Below, one piece after another: positions 54,197 through 64,000 of a DNA stretch of 64,000 nt. Numbering within the stretch: the first letter of the stretch is position 1; each line of letters opens with the position of its first letter. Both the position numbers and the translations under genes were made by a program. The DNA comes from Cordilura impudica. Lineage: Eukaryota > Arthropoda > Insecta > Diptera > Scathophagidae. The stretch covers positions 36,355,059 through 36,419,058 of the forward strand of contig OY821518.1 in NCBI GenBank assembly GCA_963682025.1, written 5' to 3'. A model generated the notes under the pieces. The model had not been told where the DNA came from. It was given only the letters and a program-made list of their open reading frames with translations, and ran no database searches.

Positions 54197-55429
54197 CAGG
54201 GTGGCCCAGAAAGACCAAAGTGGTGTGAGTTCCTTATAACTTTTTATTTAAGACATATTTTTTTAATTTTTTGTCTTTTAAATACAGTAAATTTATAGGG
54301 AATATTTTAAGATTAGTTACTAAAAATGATATCCCGCAAGTGGTGGAAATTTTTTGCTTCGCACAAATGTGCTCTTTCCAACACATTTTCCATGACCGTT
54401 CGCAAAACTTCCGGTGTTATGTTGTTAATTTCGTCTCGAATATTGGTTTTTAATTCCTCAAGAGTCCTAGGCTTATTAACATAAACTTTCCCTTTTAAAT
54501 AACCCCAAAGGAAACAGTCTGGAGCGGTTAAATCCGGGGAACGCGGAGGCCAATTAAAATTGCTTCTATGCGAAATTATTCTTTTACCAAAGATGTCACG
54601 TAAAAGAGCCTTCGCAGTGTGCGCTGTGGCTCCATCCTGTTGGAACCATATTTGCGGATGGGTTTCCACGGCTGGCCTTACAAAATTTTCCAACATGGCC
54701 CGATATCGATCACCATTGATGGAAATGGCGACACCTCGTTCATTTTCAAAAAAATATGGGCCAATGATCCTTTCTGAAGAAACACCGCACCAAACAGTAC
54801 ACTTAACTGGGTGTAATTGACGTTGATGAAGTACTCTCGGGTTTCGTCACTCATAACTAAGTTATGAATAAAATTAGGATTCTGTTGTGCTTTTTGCTGG
54901 AAATAAATTGCATAGTCAAGTCGTTGCTGGTAATCTGTAGGTTTCAATTCTTGGACAAGTTGAATTTTGTATGGAAACATTCTTATGGTATGCAAAATTC
55001 GCTGCAGCGACCCTCTTGAGAAGCCAAGTTGTGTCGAACGTCTCCTGGTTGATGTTTCTGGATCCTCCCGAATACTCTCCTGTACCACTTGAATATTGCC
55101 AAACGTGTGGACAGTTCGTAGCCTGCCGGAACCAGGAAGGTTCCTTACTGCTCCTTGTTGTCGAAAATTTGCAAGCAGACGGTTTGTTGTTGACAGAGAG
55201 GGTGCAACCCGCACATTAAATTGACGACGGTATGCACGCTGAGTCAACACAATGGACCGTTGATTTGAAAAGTAAATTTCAACGATTTGGGCTCGTTGTT
55301 CAGTTGTGTATTGCTCCCTTATAAATTGTCCAAGTCTTCTTTACAAAATACTGAAAAGAAAAGAAAAAAAAATTATAATAAAAAAGTTATAAGGAATTCA
55401 CACCACTTCGGTCTTTCTGAGCCACCCTG
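54197..55429 (-). mobile_element. Mariner-superfamily element inserted in the gypsy RNase H
   Basis: Ends CAGGGTGGCCCAGAAAGACC and (inward) CAGGGTGGCTCAGAAAGACC, with similarity over ~48 bp. Flanked by TA at 54195-54196 and 55430-55431. Removing the element and one TA restores an uninterrupted RNase H reading across the junction. It is 1233 bp with one decayed transposase on the minus strand. Confidence 0.93.
54310..55250 (-). pseudogene. Mariner-like transposase, two overlapping frames
   Basis: First frame (55250-54678): DNA-binding part 'AYRRQFNVRVAPSLSTTNRL', 'RRSTQLGFSRGSLQRILHT', 'PYKIQLVQELKPTDYQQRLD', then 'VMSDET' with the first catalytic Asp. Immediately after it a deletion removes the usual GYVNKQN stretch and shifts the frame. 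Second frame (54696-54313): 'IWFQQDGATAHTAKAL' (second Asp) and 'NWPPRSPDLTAPDCFLWGYL' (third Asp). By my count 38 residues separate the second and third Asp, more than the 34 of classical mariner. It ends 'AKNFHHLRDIIFSN'. Same family as the relic at 13.9 kb, but less decayed. Confidence 0.88.
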
Positions 55430-55431
55430 TA

Positions 55432-56248
55432 CAAGATGAGCATCCAGTAGCTAATGCTTCCAAATCTTTAACAGCAGCGGTATTCCCAATTAGAAAAAGG
55501 GGCACTAGCTGTCAAATTTGGTTGTGAGAAATATCACCAATATGTCTGTGGTAAGCAATTAGCAATAGAATCTGATCTTAAACCCTTAGAGTAAATTGAT
55601 AAAAAGCCGTTACACTCATCGCCGACAAGATTACAAAAAATCAGACTAAGTTTACTGACCTACAATCCTACTATTATATACAAACCGGGGGAATGAATGT
55701 ATTTGGCTGTATAGTACATACGAATAAGAAAATTTAGTAGTCTAAATGATATTATATATGGCTGACAAAGAATTTTAAAATTTAACAACCGTTACAAAAG
55801 CTGATAATTCTTGTTAAATACTCATCAATTTTATTTGTGAAGGATGGCCGAGTTCAAAAGAAAAATTACCCTCTGAGATTCAACATCGGTAAACGATGGT
55901 GGCATATTCTTCATAGCCTCAAAAGTCTTAGTACTCCTCAATTTGAGAAAAAATTTTCTAAATTATATACACAATGGACATTTTAGCTATGCAAAATGTG
56001 TAAGAATGGCTAGAGAATCAGTTTTTGGCCACGAATGAGGCTAGATATTTTTGATAACGTAAAAAATGCGCTGCCTGTCAAGTTCATCAACATAAAAATA
56101 CTAAATTAGAAATGAGGATTCTAGTCAATCTACCGATACTTATCCTGGTCCGTTGGAAAATATTGAACCTATCCTTAGAAGGTCGTCCAGGTCCAAAGTC
56201 CAACCTCAATGCCTTCAGTATTGCCAATCTGTCTTCGAGGAAGAAGGA
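55432..56248 (+). pseudogene. RNase H and integrase zinc-finger relic of the gypsy-type element
   Basis: After the mariner, RNase H continues as 'KSLTAA', 'ALAVKFGCEKYHQYVCGKQL' and 'AIESDLKPL', then 'PTRLQKIRLSLLTYNPTIIY'. About 55960-56110 reads 'HNGHFSYAKCVRMARESVFW', then 'PRMRLDI' and 'CAACQVHQHKNTK'. This is the integrase HHCC-type zinc finger (H....H...C..C) with the first His lost or out of frame. The DDE core is not recognisable before the 3' LTR, so a large deletion is likely. Confidence 0.75.
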
Positions 56249-56470
56249 TGAGAAGGTGATCATTCACCTTCTAACAACTGCGTGTCTGCCATTCTTTATA
56301 CTAACACTTTGACTATCATCATTGTAACTATATTTTACTGCTTTGCAGATTTACATACATGCACATATTTTTAGTACTTTGGTTTGTCTAAGCTAGCTAC
56401 ACTCTTTACTTTTGGTGATCTCCATCTTGTTATAGACATTACATTAAATAAATTAAATACTTTTATATAA
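56249..56470 (+). repeat. 3' LTR (approximate right edge)
   Basis: Matches the 5' LTR from TGAGAAGGTGATCATTCACC, with scattered differences and one ~20-bp insertion ('TAACTATATTTTACTGCTTT'), to about 'AGACATTACATTAAATAAAT'. The number of differences indicates an old insertion. Confidence 0.75.
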
Positions 56471-58344
56471 AAATATACATCAAGTGTTTTTAACCTATTT
56501 TTTTTTTCTAATATATAAATAAAAATTAGTACCAAAATGATTTGAATACATATTTTTATATATTTTGCGTTTTTATTTACTCTTTGTCCATACATTAATT
56601 TAAGCCCAAAAAAAAAATAACTATACATATACAAAAGCTGTACCGAAATTACAATAAAAAAATATTAAACGAAATGCATTTTTAATAAATATTAAACTAG
56701 AGCCTTTTCTACTGCTCAATCGGCGCAAAGATAATTCAATTTTCAATTTTGTACATTTTGATCTTTTTAGCTATACTAACCAGTAAAAAAAAATGGAGTA
56801 ATACAAATCGTACAATTTTTTGCCGACTAAGTTTAAACCAGTACCTCCCTACCGCTACTAGAGAAAACTCTTAAAAAAATTTTCTAAAACTGTCAACAGA
56901 ACATTATTAAAAGTAAATTAAGAACTTTCTAAATAAAGTGAACTACTTTGTCGTAATTATATTAGATTGTAAAAAAATGTTATTCCAATTAGTAAAATTC
57001 CATTGCTACTGACCTTATTTTAGTGATAAAATTCATCAGTCCAAAAATCAAAGAAAAAATTCAGCAGAAATTCTAATTTTAAATTCTGATACAATCATGC
57101 AATGTCATTGCATAAAAAATATCCTACTTTTTCCTTTTCTAAATAAATATCATTTAATGGCTCTTAACTCTTAAACTCTAATTTTTAGAATAAAGATCTA
57201 AAAAAGCTTTGCACTTTTATCTTAATTATTTAAGCTTCTGGTATTATTTTACAGCCAGTTTTTCATGGATCATGCCACTCAACTATACCCTTTTAATATA
57301 AATGACAATAATTGATTTTTGCTGTAACAAGTCCAAAGAGACAGCTGCTGATTGAAATAGCCACTTAAGAATATTTTTATATTTAGAAAAACTACTCTTT
57401 AGAGATTTAAAATTACTTAAATATTTCCATCCTGTCAATACAATTAGGAACACATAAATTTATTCTGCCAATTTAGCATTCAATAAAAATCAGCTAACTT
57501 ATGGTAAATGCATTAAAGATGTTGAAAATAAATCAAAAAAATTCCCCTTAAATGTTAGTAAAACTTAAGTGATTTGAAATTGTCAAAACGTATAAAGAAA
57601 ATCACATTCATTTTTTGACAGTAACCGACATTCACTGCCTCACATATAACTGTTATTGTATTAATGTTTATAAATTTTATTCACGTACTTTTAAAATTTT
57701 GCCATTGTTTTGACAAATTTCTTTTTGAAAAAGCGCTATGTACAGGAATATTCGTAGAGCAATGTTCTGATGTGCAAACACTCAAACATTTTCCCCATCA
57801 ATATCCATGAAGCAGCTTTGTCATCAACATCAGCATCATCATTTTCAGTGGTACCCTAAAATAACTGACTGCGTACAATTCCATAATATTGTTATTTTGG
57901 AATTCCCTTACGGGAAAGTTGACAATTCTTTTACACGAACTACACACACACTCTCTCTCACACACACACACATACATATAATACAAACAATAAGAAAGGA
58001 AAAAGAAAAATGTGTAAAAAAAAAAAATAAAGAAAGTATTTATAAGGGAAAACCAAATATCAAACATTTCTAACGATTGAACAAAATCAAATGAAAAATT
58101 GCACATTCATGTTGTGAAATCAAATTTTCATTCATTCAGCAAATGCACGTACCAAAGTGAACTTACTCACGCAAAGAGAGTGGCAGATGATGAGGCTCTG
58201 TTGATTGAATAACAGAAAAAAGAGGGCCTGTCAATTACGACATATTTAAATTGACACACATTTTATGATATTTCGCAATGTTTTTTCTGGGCAATTTTTA
58301 CGCGAAGAGAGTAAAGAATAACATGGATTACATAAGAAAGCTAA
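56471..58344. other. Unrecognised A+T-rich stretch
   Basis: No coding similarity or repeat ends seen. A CA/CT-rich microsatellite (ACACACACACTCTCTCTCAC) lies at about 57943-57972 and causes the overlapping ORFs there. Confidence 0.45.
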
Positions 58345-58527
58345 CAGCTCATTTGTAATATTAATAGGTAAGGCAAATTCTTGTGATCAATGATTTGTTC
58401 CACAGTTTTCTCCCGATTTTGACAAAACGTATCTTATTTGAAAGTTATTTCTTTTTAACTGTCCACCAGATATTTCTAAGTTTTAAAAATTTTTTTTGGA
58501 ATTCAGCTCTTTTAAAGTTGCTGCTAA

Positions 58528-59217
58528 TAGTCCATTTACATCTGAGGAAAATCTATTAGATTTTAGTTGAAATCTTTTTCAAAATCTATACCGTTTACAT
58601 CTTTTTCGAAATTTTGTGAGATTTTGTTTCCACAGCAATAAACAGCTGATTAAAATAAAACTTATAAACTATAAATACCAAAAATAAACAAAACAATTGG
58701 AAATATGGAAATTTCTAAAAAGGAACAGATTTTATAATTATGCATCAAAAATTAAAAAAGCACAAACTAAAATAGAAATTTTGCAAAAAAAAAATAATCA
58801 GCATTTGTTAGATGTATTGTTTGAACAGCAAAAGCACAATTTTTATTTAACAGATTGGAATAGGCTCGTGTCAGGTAAAAAGTTATAACTTTTCAATTAC
58901 TAAATATTTTTTAAATTATAGATTCGTCATTTTTTTTTTTGCTAATAATTAATATTTTATTTCCATTTTATTCAACTTGTTTGTTTTCGTTTTTTAATGT
59001 CAATTTTTCAATCATTGCGTTGTAATTTTCTACTACAATATTAAAAAAACACAGCAGTATCATTTGGTAGTGCCCAAGTTTGATAACATTTTGTGAGAAT
59101 TTGCACAAATCTAGTAACGAGCTAGATTTTGTTTTGTATGGGAAATCTAGTAAAAATGAGCTACAATTCGCTCGAAATCTCGTATATACTGGATTTTGCT
59201 TAGATGTAAATGCACTA
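58528..59217. mobile_element. 690-bp PIF/Harbinger-like element, TAA duplication
   Basis: Ends TAGTCCATTTACATCTGAGG and (inward) TAGTGCATTTACATCTAAGC, then .AAAATC on both sides. Flanked by TAA at 58525-58527 and 59218-59220, single in other H2 copies (GCTACTAACACATA). Two ORFs (58697-58888 + ; 59330-58968 -) show no transposase motif. TWA duplication suggests PIF/Harbinger. Confidence 0.8.
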
Positions 59218-59337
59218 TAACACATACGTGGTATGTGTGTGCTTATTAAATTTGCAAAAGTGTTTGGACATACTCGTAAACCAATATTTAAAAAGTCTTG
59301 AATTATTAGTTGGCTAAAATTGATTAGCATACCTTAA

Positions 59338-61615
59338 CCCTTTCAGGACCATAAGCTTCTGGGGACTTTACCTTTATCATTTTGATATCAAATAAGCTTG
59401 TCAGAATCCAACTAAAGCAAAACCATTCAAAAATGTGAAAAAAAATTTTTCGTATACGAGTTTTTTTATGGGACACATGTGTCCCTGTGGTCCTTAAGGG
59501 AGCCAAAATATCTTTTTTATTATACATTGGTTTTTCAATAAAAGTTACATTATTAATGTTATAATACGCTTTTAATAAAAATGTATGTTTAATTTTGCGA
59601 TAAATTATGGTTAATTATGATGTTCTGCGAAACAATTACGGTTAGTAGTAAAACATAGATGCACATTGCATTCATTACAATAGTTATAAGTGCGATTTTC
59701 TGCATTAATTTTTGCGCATTGAACACATCTGTTTCTTACGTAGGCTTTGAGCATAGAGTGCGAAGAAGCTGGCCTCTTGCTGGCAGTGATTTTTGATGAC
59801 TGGAATATTGGAAATTCTCTCTGACGCGAAGAATAGCCAGCGATTAAATTTTTGGGCACCAATCGTCTAAACTCAAGGGTGTTAAGTTTTGTCCCTTCAA
59901 CAAGATTTTGTGCTGTACATTCGGTGTAAATACCGTAGTAATTGTTTACGCTTATATCAAGTAAGTCAAAAAATAACCGGAGGAAATATTTTATTTGGTT
60001 TAGTTCATAAAAGGACTTGCGCTGATACTTTAAATCTACTCTACCCATATTTTTGTTGTAATGCATAATAGCTTTCGGGCATTTTGCGTTGATTTTCTCA
60101 GCACTACCAGCTATGCGACTTCTGACGGTGTCTGTCTCCATTGGCGAAAGAAAATTTGTGAGAAGAGTCACAGCTCTGTTGTCCATCCACTTCACAAAGG
60201 ATATATTATGACCTTTGAATTTGATCATGTGTTCATCGACAGCCTGATTGTATGTGTTGTTCATTGCATTTTGAAATGCTTTGTTGATATCACTTATGAC
60301 AGGTCTGATTTTAAAAGCCCGATCATTCCTGTTTCCTTCTTCATGGTTATTGCTGAAGTGCAAATTTTGACGGATATCTTCAAATCTTTTTCTTGTCAAT
60401 ACATTACTTATGAAGGGATACCCATATCAGGTTCTGTTGACCAATAATCACGAATGGATGGTAAAACGTTATATGTCATTACCAGATTGATACCAAGAAA
60501 TACTTTCATTCCGTCAACAGTAACATAAAAAATTATTCCATTTTGTTCAGCATATCTACAGGATTCATGAACTATAAGTTCTATCAAAACATCAAAGTTC
60601 GTTGTCAGTTAAAAGATCTGAAATGGTGATGGATTACAGTTGGGGTCCCCAACATCGCAGATATGCACTTTTCCAAACTCATAGTCTCTGTTAGGGAATA
60701 AGTTTGCAGTGTATGAATTTCTCCATCTAAAATTTGGTTCACTTTTTTCGGTCGTTTTTTTTCTTGTAATTTTCTGGAATACGAGGCGCTTGTTTCGTTA
60801 TCTCAACGACTTGTTCTGTTGTCTCAACCGCATTATTATCGATTTATCAAAATGCTGCACCTGCATCAACATCACCTTCAAGAAAAACCTGGTCTTCTTC
60901 GTCTAGACACAAATCGTCTTCATCTTCGCTATTTTCCGCAGTAAGAAATTGCAATATTTCTTCTTCATTCAGTTTAAAACATCTACGACGCTGGAAAGCC
61001 ATTCTTCTAAAAAAATGTTGTTACAACGTGCTATAGAATTAACATTCACCAAACTTACCAAAATGAATCAGCAAATCAAAGAACAAAAATTTTTCTCTCA
61101 AATATCACTTTTTTAGCAAATTAGAAAACACGACCACTTCTCACAGCGCAAAGTAAATAGAATACAAATTCTAGGAATTCAGTCACCTGATAAAGTTTAA
61201 AAACTTAATGGGTAAGTCCCTTTATAGTTTTTTTAATATGCCAACTCTCACCACTATTAGCAGTTACATTCAAATTCATCAAACGAAAAGTTACCATTGA
61301 CGACCACAGGGACACCCGTGTCCCTTTTCGTTTTTTTTTTTTTTTGTAAATAAAGCTAGTTTTTTTCTGGGAAATATCTCAAAACTGAATTTCAATTTTG
61401 AGATATCTCAAAACTGAATTTCAATTTGTAGGGTATTATTAAATTAAACAAAAATTTTTAATTTGAAAGAAAGAGAAAATTTTGTCTATGATTTAGAGCA
61501 GTTTAAATATCCCGTTTACGGTTTGTGCAAAATTTGCTTTTTAGCTCTTAAAAGTACATTTATAAATTTTTTTTCACACAAATTTTTTATAAATTATAAA
61601 AACCCATCACTTAAC
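59338..61615 (-). mobile_element. piggyBac element relic (right edge approximate)
   Basis: The left end is TTAA (59334-59337) followed by CCCTTTCAGGACC. Internal palindromic repeats GGGACACATGTGTCCC near 59470 and GGGACACCCGTGTCCC near 61302 mirror each other together with adjoining GACCACAGG, as in the 27.5-kb element. The right terminal repeat is not recognisable. H2 sequence resumes at about 61625, near GCGTTAAGC, so the element probably ends around 61615. Confidence 0.75.
59611..61005 (-). pseudogene. piggyBac transposase with central deletion (PGBD4-like)
   Basis: The minus-strand start (about 61001) reads 'MAFQRRRCFKLNEEEILQFL' followed by an acidic leader 'NSEDEDDLCLDEED'. The main frame 60399-59611 has 'MTRKRFEDIRQNLHFSNN', 'RPVISDINKAFQNAMNNTY' and 'AVDEHMIKFKGH' (first catalytic Asp). 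It then jumps directly to 'FVKWMDNRAVTLLTNF', deleting the second Asp region. 'HYNKNMGRVDL' follows, where GGVD is GRVD (third Asp kept), and then the cysteine-rich end 'RCVQCAKINAENRTYNYCNE'. The deletion at the DEHMIKFKGH/FVKW junction is in frame. Stops occur between 60470 and 60700. Inactive. Confidence 0.85.
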
Positions 61616-61887
61616 TTTGCGTTAAGCTAGAAATATCAATAAGGGTTTTTTTTAATGAAAAAATAAAATTTTTTGAATTTGCACTCGAATTTCTGGGACT
61701 GGTATCTGTATACTAATGAACATGGAACCAGCGCCAAATTATTAATAAATAATTCAAATCTTTTATAAAATAATTTAACTTCAAAAAATCCAAAAACGCT
61801 CTCTAAAATCATAAATTATTTGACCCTGGAGGATTATTTTTCAGTCTTAAAATTCGATACGAATTTGGCCCCTTTTTATTTGGTTTT

Positions 61888-62662
61888 TATACCCTATACC
61901 ACTATGTGGTTTGGGTATAATGACTTTGTGCTGCTGTTTGTAACAACCAAAAATATTTGACCTAGACCCATCTTTAATTATACCGATCGAATCAGAATCA
62001 CTTTCTGAGTTGATTTAACAATGTCCGTCCGTCCGTCCGTCTGTGTGTCCATGTAAAGCTTGTAATCAAACTGCAGGTCGCAAATAAGAATGTATTTTGA
62101 TGAAATTTAGTACATAAGCTTTTATCGGCCATGGGATGAACGCTATTGAAATTGGTGAGAAGCGGTCCATGTACAGACCTAGCCCCCATACAAATTACCC
62201 ATATGAAATCGACATAAATTGCCATAAGATCCAAATTGTCATATAGATCTTACTCAAATTGGGTTTGTATGCGTTCATTACATCCACTAATGAGTAGTCC
62301 AAAAATGATCCCTTTGACCCCATATAGAGCTGCTTCCCGATCTTCACTTAAATCTATTAAAAAACAAAAATATTGCACTGATTCTTCTCAAATTTTGTTT
62401 GTATATATTTTTGCAAAATACAAGAGACTTTACCAAACATGATCAGGATCGGTCCATTTTTGGACCAAGTCCCTATATAGATATAGCATCCGATATGAAC
62501 TTTTTCATATCTGCAGCCAAAAAAATTAATAAAAATCCGACTCAAATTTGGTTTTTGCTTATTTTCTATGTCCAGTTAGTTGGGCCTAAGAGATAGGGTC
62601 TCTAAACGCATGGTATAGGGTATCGTATAGTCGGTCTAGACCGACTATAATTTTCTTACTTG
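61888..62662 (+). mobile_element. D element, full length, well preserved
   Basis: TATACCCTATACCACTATG to TTCTTACTTG; three GTCC units at about 62024-62040; perfect tail palindrome at about 62628-62649. Flanks TTTTTA / TTTCAAAT. One of the best copies for a family consensus. Confidence 0.93.
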
Positions 62663-62713
62663 TTTCAAATAAATAAATTTTTTAAAACATCAAAAGCTTG
62701 AACGAAAAAATAA

Positions 62714-63394
62714 CAAGTGAGAAATTATAGTCGGTCTAGACCGACTATACGATACCCTATACCATGGTTTAGAGACCCTATCTCTTCCGTCCAACTAATT
62801 CGATATAGAAAATAAGCATAAACCAAACTTGAGTGCCATTGTTATTAATTTTTTTGGCTGCAGATATGAAAAAGTTCATATCGGGTGCTATATTTATATA
62901 GGAACTAGGTCGAAAAATGGACCGATCCTGAACATATCTGGTAAAATCAATTATATTTAGAAAAAAATCTATACAAACCAAATTTGAGAAAAATCTGTGC
63001 AATATTTTTGTTTTTAGATAGATTTAAGTGAAGATCGGGAAGTAGCTCTATATGGGACCTATGACTAAGAATTGTCCTATAATATAATAAACACATACAA
63101 ACCCAATTTGACTGAGATCTATATGATAATTTGGATCTTATGGCAATTTACTTCGATTTCATAGCGGTCATTTGTATGGGGACTAGGTCTCAACATGTAG
63201 CGAATTCCACCAATTTCAACAGCGTTTATTCTACGGCCGACAGAATCTTACACGCCAAATTTCATCAAAATACATTCATATTTGCGACCTGCAGTTCAAT
63301 TAAAAAATTTTAAATGGACACAAAGACGGACGGACGGACGGACATCGCTAAATCGGCTCAGAAGGTGATTCTGAGTCGATCGGTATAATAAAAG
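62714..63394 (-). mobile_element. D element, 5' terminus missing, tail-to-tail with its neighbour
   Basis: Starts CAAGTGAGAAATTATAG with a perfect palindrome at 62728-62749, in the 'CTTCCGTCCAACTAATTCG' subgroup. It stops at GATCGGTATAATAAAAG (63394), lacking the CCACATAGTGG terminus. 51 bp separate it from the copy at 61888. Confidence 0.9.
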
Positions 63395-63429
63395 GTAAAA
63401 ATAATCAGTCAAAAAATATAAAAGTAAAA

Positions 63430-64000
63430 GCATTTTTAGTTTTTAACCTTGTTTTATGCATGAGGCACAAAGTTCAACTTTGTGTCCACCACAGATGCTT
63501 TTCTTGCATATATTGTATGCAGTTTTTGTCATTCTGCGTTTGCTATACGGGAAGAGGTGACAAATTTTATTAGCATTTTCGCCACTCACGTGCGGACTAT
63601 GTATTATATTTTTAATATTTTCTTTAATTGGGGTCTGCAAGGTTAGGTGCCTCGAGTCTGCTTTTCAAATAGAGATCAACGAGGGATGCGTGTAGATCTT
63701 TCAGGTACTGTCGACGGTTTTTGGGTTTTTTACCTTTAAGGAACAAATTGTGGATACACGACGTAGCTGTTTACAAAAGTTATATTCAGAATTCCAAAAA
63801 ATGGCCACATTGGGCACCTGTTGGTTTTTCCAGAACACGAGACAATGCTGCGCATTTGATCCAAAGTGTCGACACCGCCTTTCGTCTGATTATAAAATTC
63901 CACCATGTGGGGTTTTCCCGTTTTAGGATTTATGCTTCCTTCTTCATCGCAGCTTGATAAAAGATGTACAAGTTTGTTTGGTTTTGGCTTGTCAGATAAT
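63430..64000 (-). pseudogene. piggyBac transposase, C-terminal part, runs off the window
   Basis: Minus strand from the window edge: 'SINPKTGKPHMVEFYNQTKG' then 'GVDTLDQMRSIVSCSGKTNR' (third catalytic Asp block, Asp present) and 'WPFFGILNITFVNSYVVY'. After stops and a frameshift, 'KICHLFPYSKRRMTKTAYNI' and 'CKKSICGGHKVELCASC' form the cysteine-rich domain of IFP2/looper-type transposases. A stop near 63760 separates the two. No terminal repeat visible on the left side. Confidence 0.8.

Larger units (their letters stand above)
51206..56470 (+). mobile_element. Ty3/gypsy-type LTR retrotransposon, degraded, with two insertions
   Basis: Similar ~210-bp repeats at both ends start TGAGAAGGTGATCATTCACC (51206, 56249). 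Between them, in canonical order, are Gag, protease, RT, RNase H and the integrase zinc finger, with frameshifts and stops throughout. A Penelope fragment (about 52482-53040) and a mariner (54197-55429) interrupt it. No env-like frame is seen, and most of the integrase core is missing. Gag and protease features resemble the mag/SURL lineage (inference). Dead copy. Confidence 0.85.
58345..61715 (+). mobile_element. H2 Helitron copy split by two DNA transposons
   Basis: H2 sequence occurs at 58345-58527 ('TAATATTAATAGGTAAGGCA', 'TTTCTTTTTAACTGTCCACC'), 59218-59333 ('TAACACATACGTGGTATGTG') and 61625-61715 ('AATGAAAAAATAAAATTTTT', 'GAATTTGCACTCGAATTTCT'). The 3' end reads ATCTGTATACTA instead of ATCTGCTAG. 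The missing joins correspond to the MITE at 58528 and the piggyBac at 59338. Confidence 0.8.

Noticed and set aside
57798..58106. Overlapping ORFs on both strands with CVCERECVC or THTLSLTHTH peptides
   Set aside because: Produced by the CA/CT microsatellite.

Overview
The window looks like intergenic or heterochromatin-like DNA from a higher fly, probably a calyptrate dipteran. The evidence is strong A+T richness, DINE-1/mini-me type repeats with (GTCC)n tracts, insect-type piggyBac, mariner, Penelope and mag-like gypsy relics, and introns or stops consistent with eukaryotic DNA. I find no ordinary host protein-coding gene, no rRNA, no convincing tRNA and no CRISPR. Almost everything recognisable is a transposable element (TE), usually broken and often nested. 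Taxon and family names are my inference from motifs and ends; no database was searched.

Families defined here and used below. D: a ~780-bp DINE-1/Helentron-like element with inverted subterminal TACCCTATACCA, a GTCC microsatellite and a 22-bp palindrome near the 3' end (about 12 large copies). H1: a composite Helitron with ~130-bp internal tandem repeats (A|TC...CTAG|T). H2: a ~340-380-bp Helitron. Y: an element with palindromic GATGTGTAAACATCTA ends and large internal hairpins. Z: a multi-kb low-copy repeat present twice, one after the other. W: a ~650-bp repeat with TTAACCC-like motifs. S: a tRNA-like SINE candidate.

Layout. 0-8 kb: D copies, a Penelope 5' coding relic, two piggyBac relics, an H2, and a hAT MITE inside a D copy with an 8-bp target duplication. 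8-13 kb: a ~120-bp tandem array, D, W. 13-22 kb: Z1 and Z2, each carrying different insertions (mariner and D in Z1; D, a LINE and Y in Z2), so each copy serves as the empty site for the other. 22-27 kb: mostly unrecognised A+T-rich DNA with S, H2 and tandem duplications. 27.5-30.4 kb: the best-preserved element, a complete piggyBac with TTAA flanks, terminal and internal inverted repeats and a long transposase, but with Glu at the second catalytic Asp and a small MITE in a probable intron. 30.8-43 kb: a MITE with 30-bp ends, D copies, two composite H1 Helitrons in opposite orientation, a LINE fragment. 43.5-48.4 kb: a long-TIR element with an 8-bp target duplication that has swollen to 4.9 kb because Y (itself holding a 21-bp minisatellite of about 64 units), a Penelope and W landed inside it. 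49.3-50.9 kb: a LINE 3' region. 51.2-56.5 kb: a gypsy-type LTR retrotransposon split by a Penelope fragment and a mariner. 58.3-61.7 kb: an H2 copy split by a Harbinger MITE and a piggyBac. 61.9-64 kb: a tail-to-tail D pair and a fifth piggyBac running off the end.

The elements do not cooperate as a pathway. What the window offers is a readable insertion history: several junctions can be checked against uninterrupted paralogues within the same 64 kb. Among protein-coding candidates only the 28-30 kb piggyBac transposase and a short conserved ORF in Z remain open over useful lengths.
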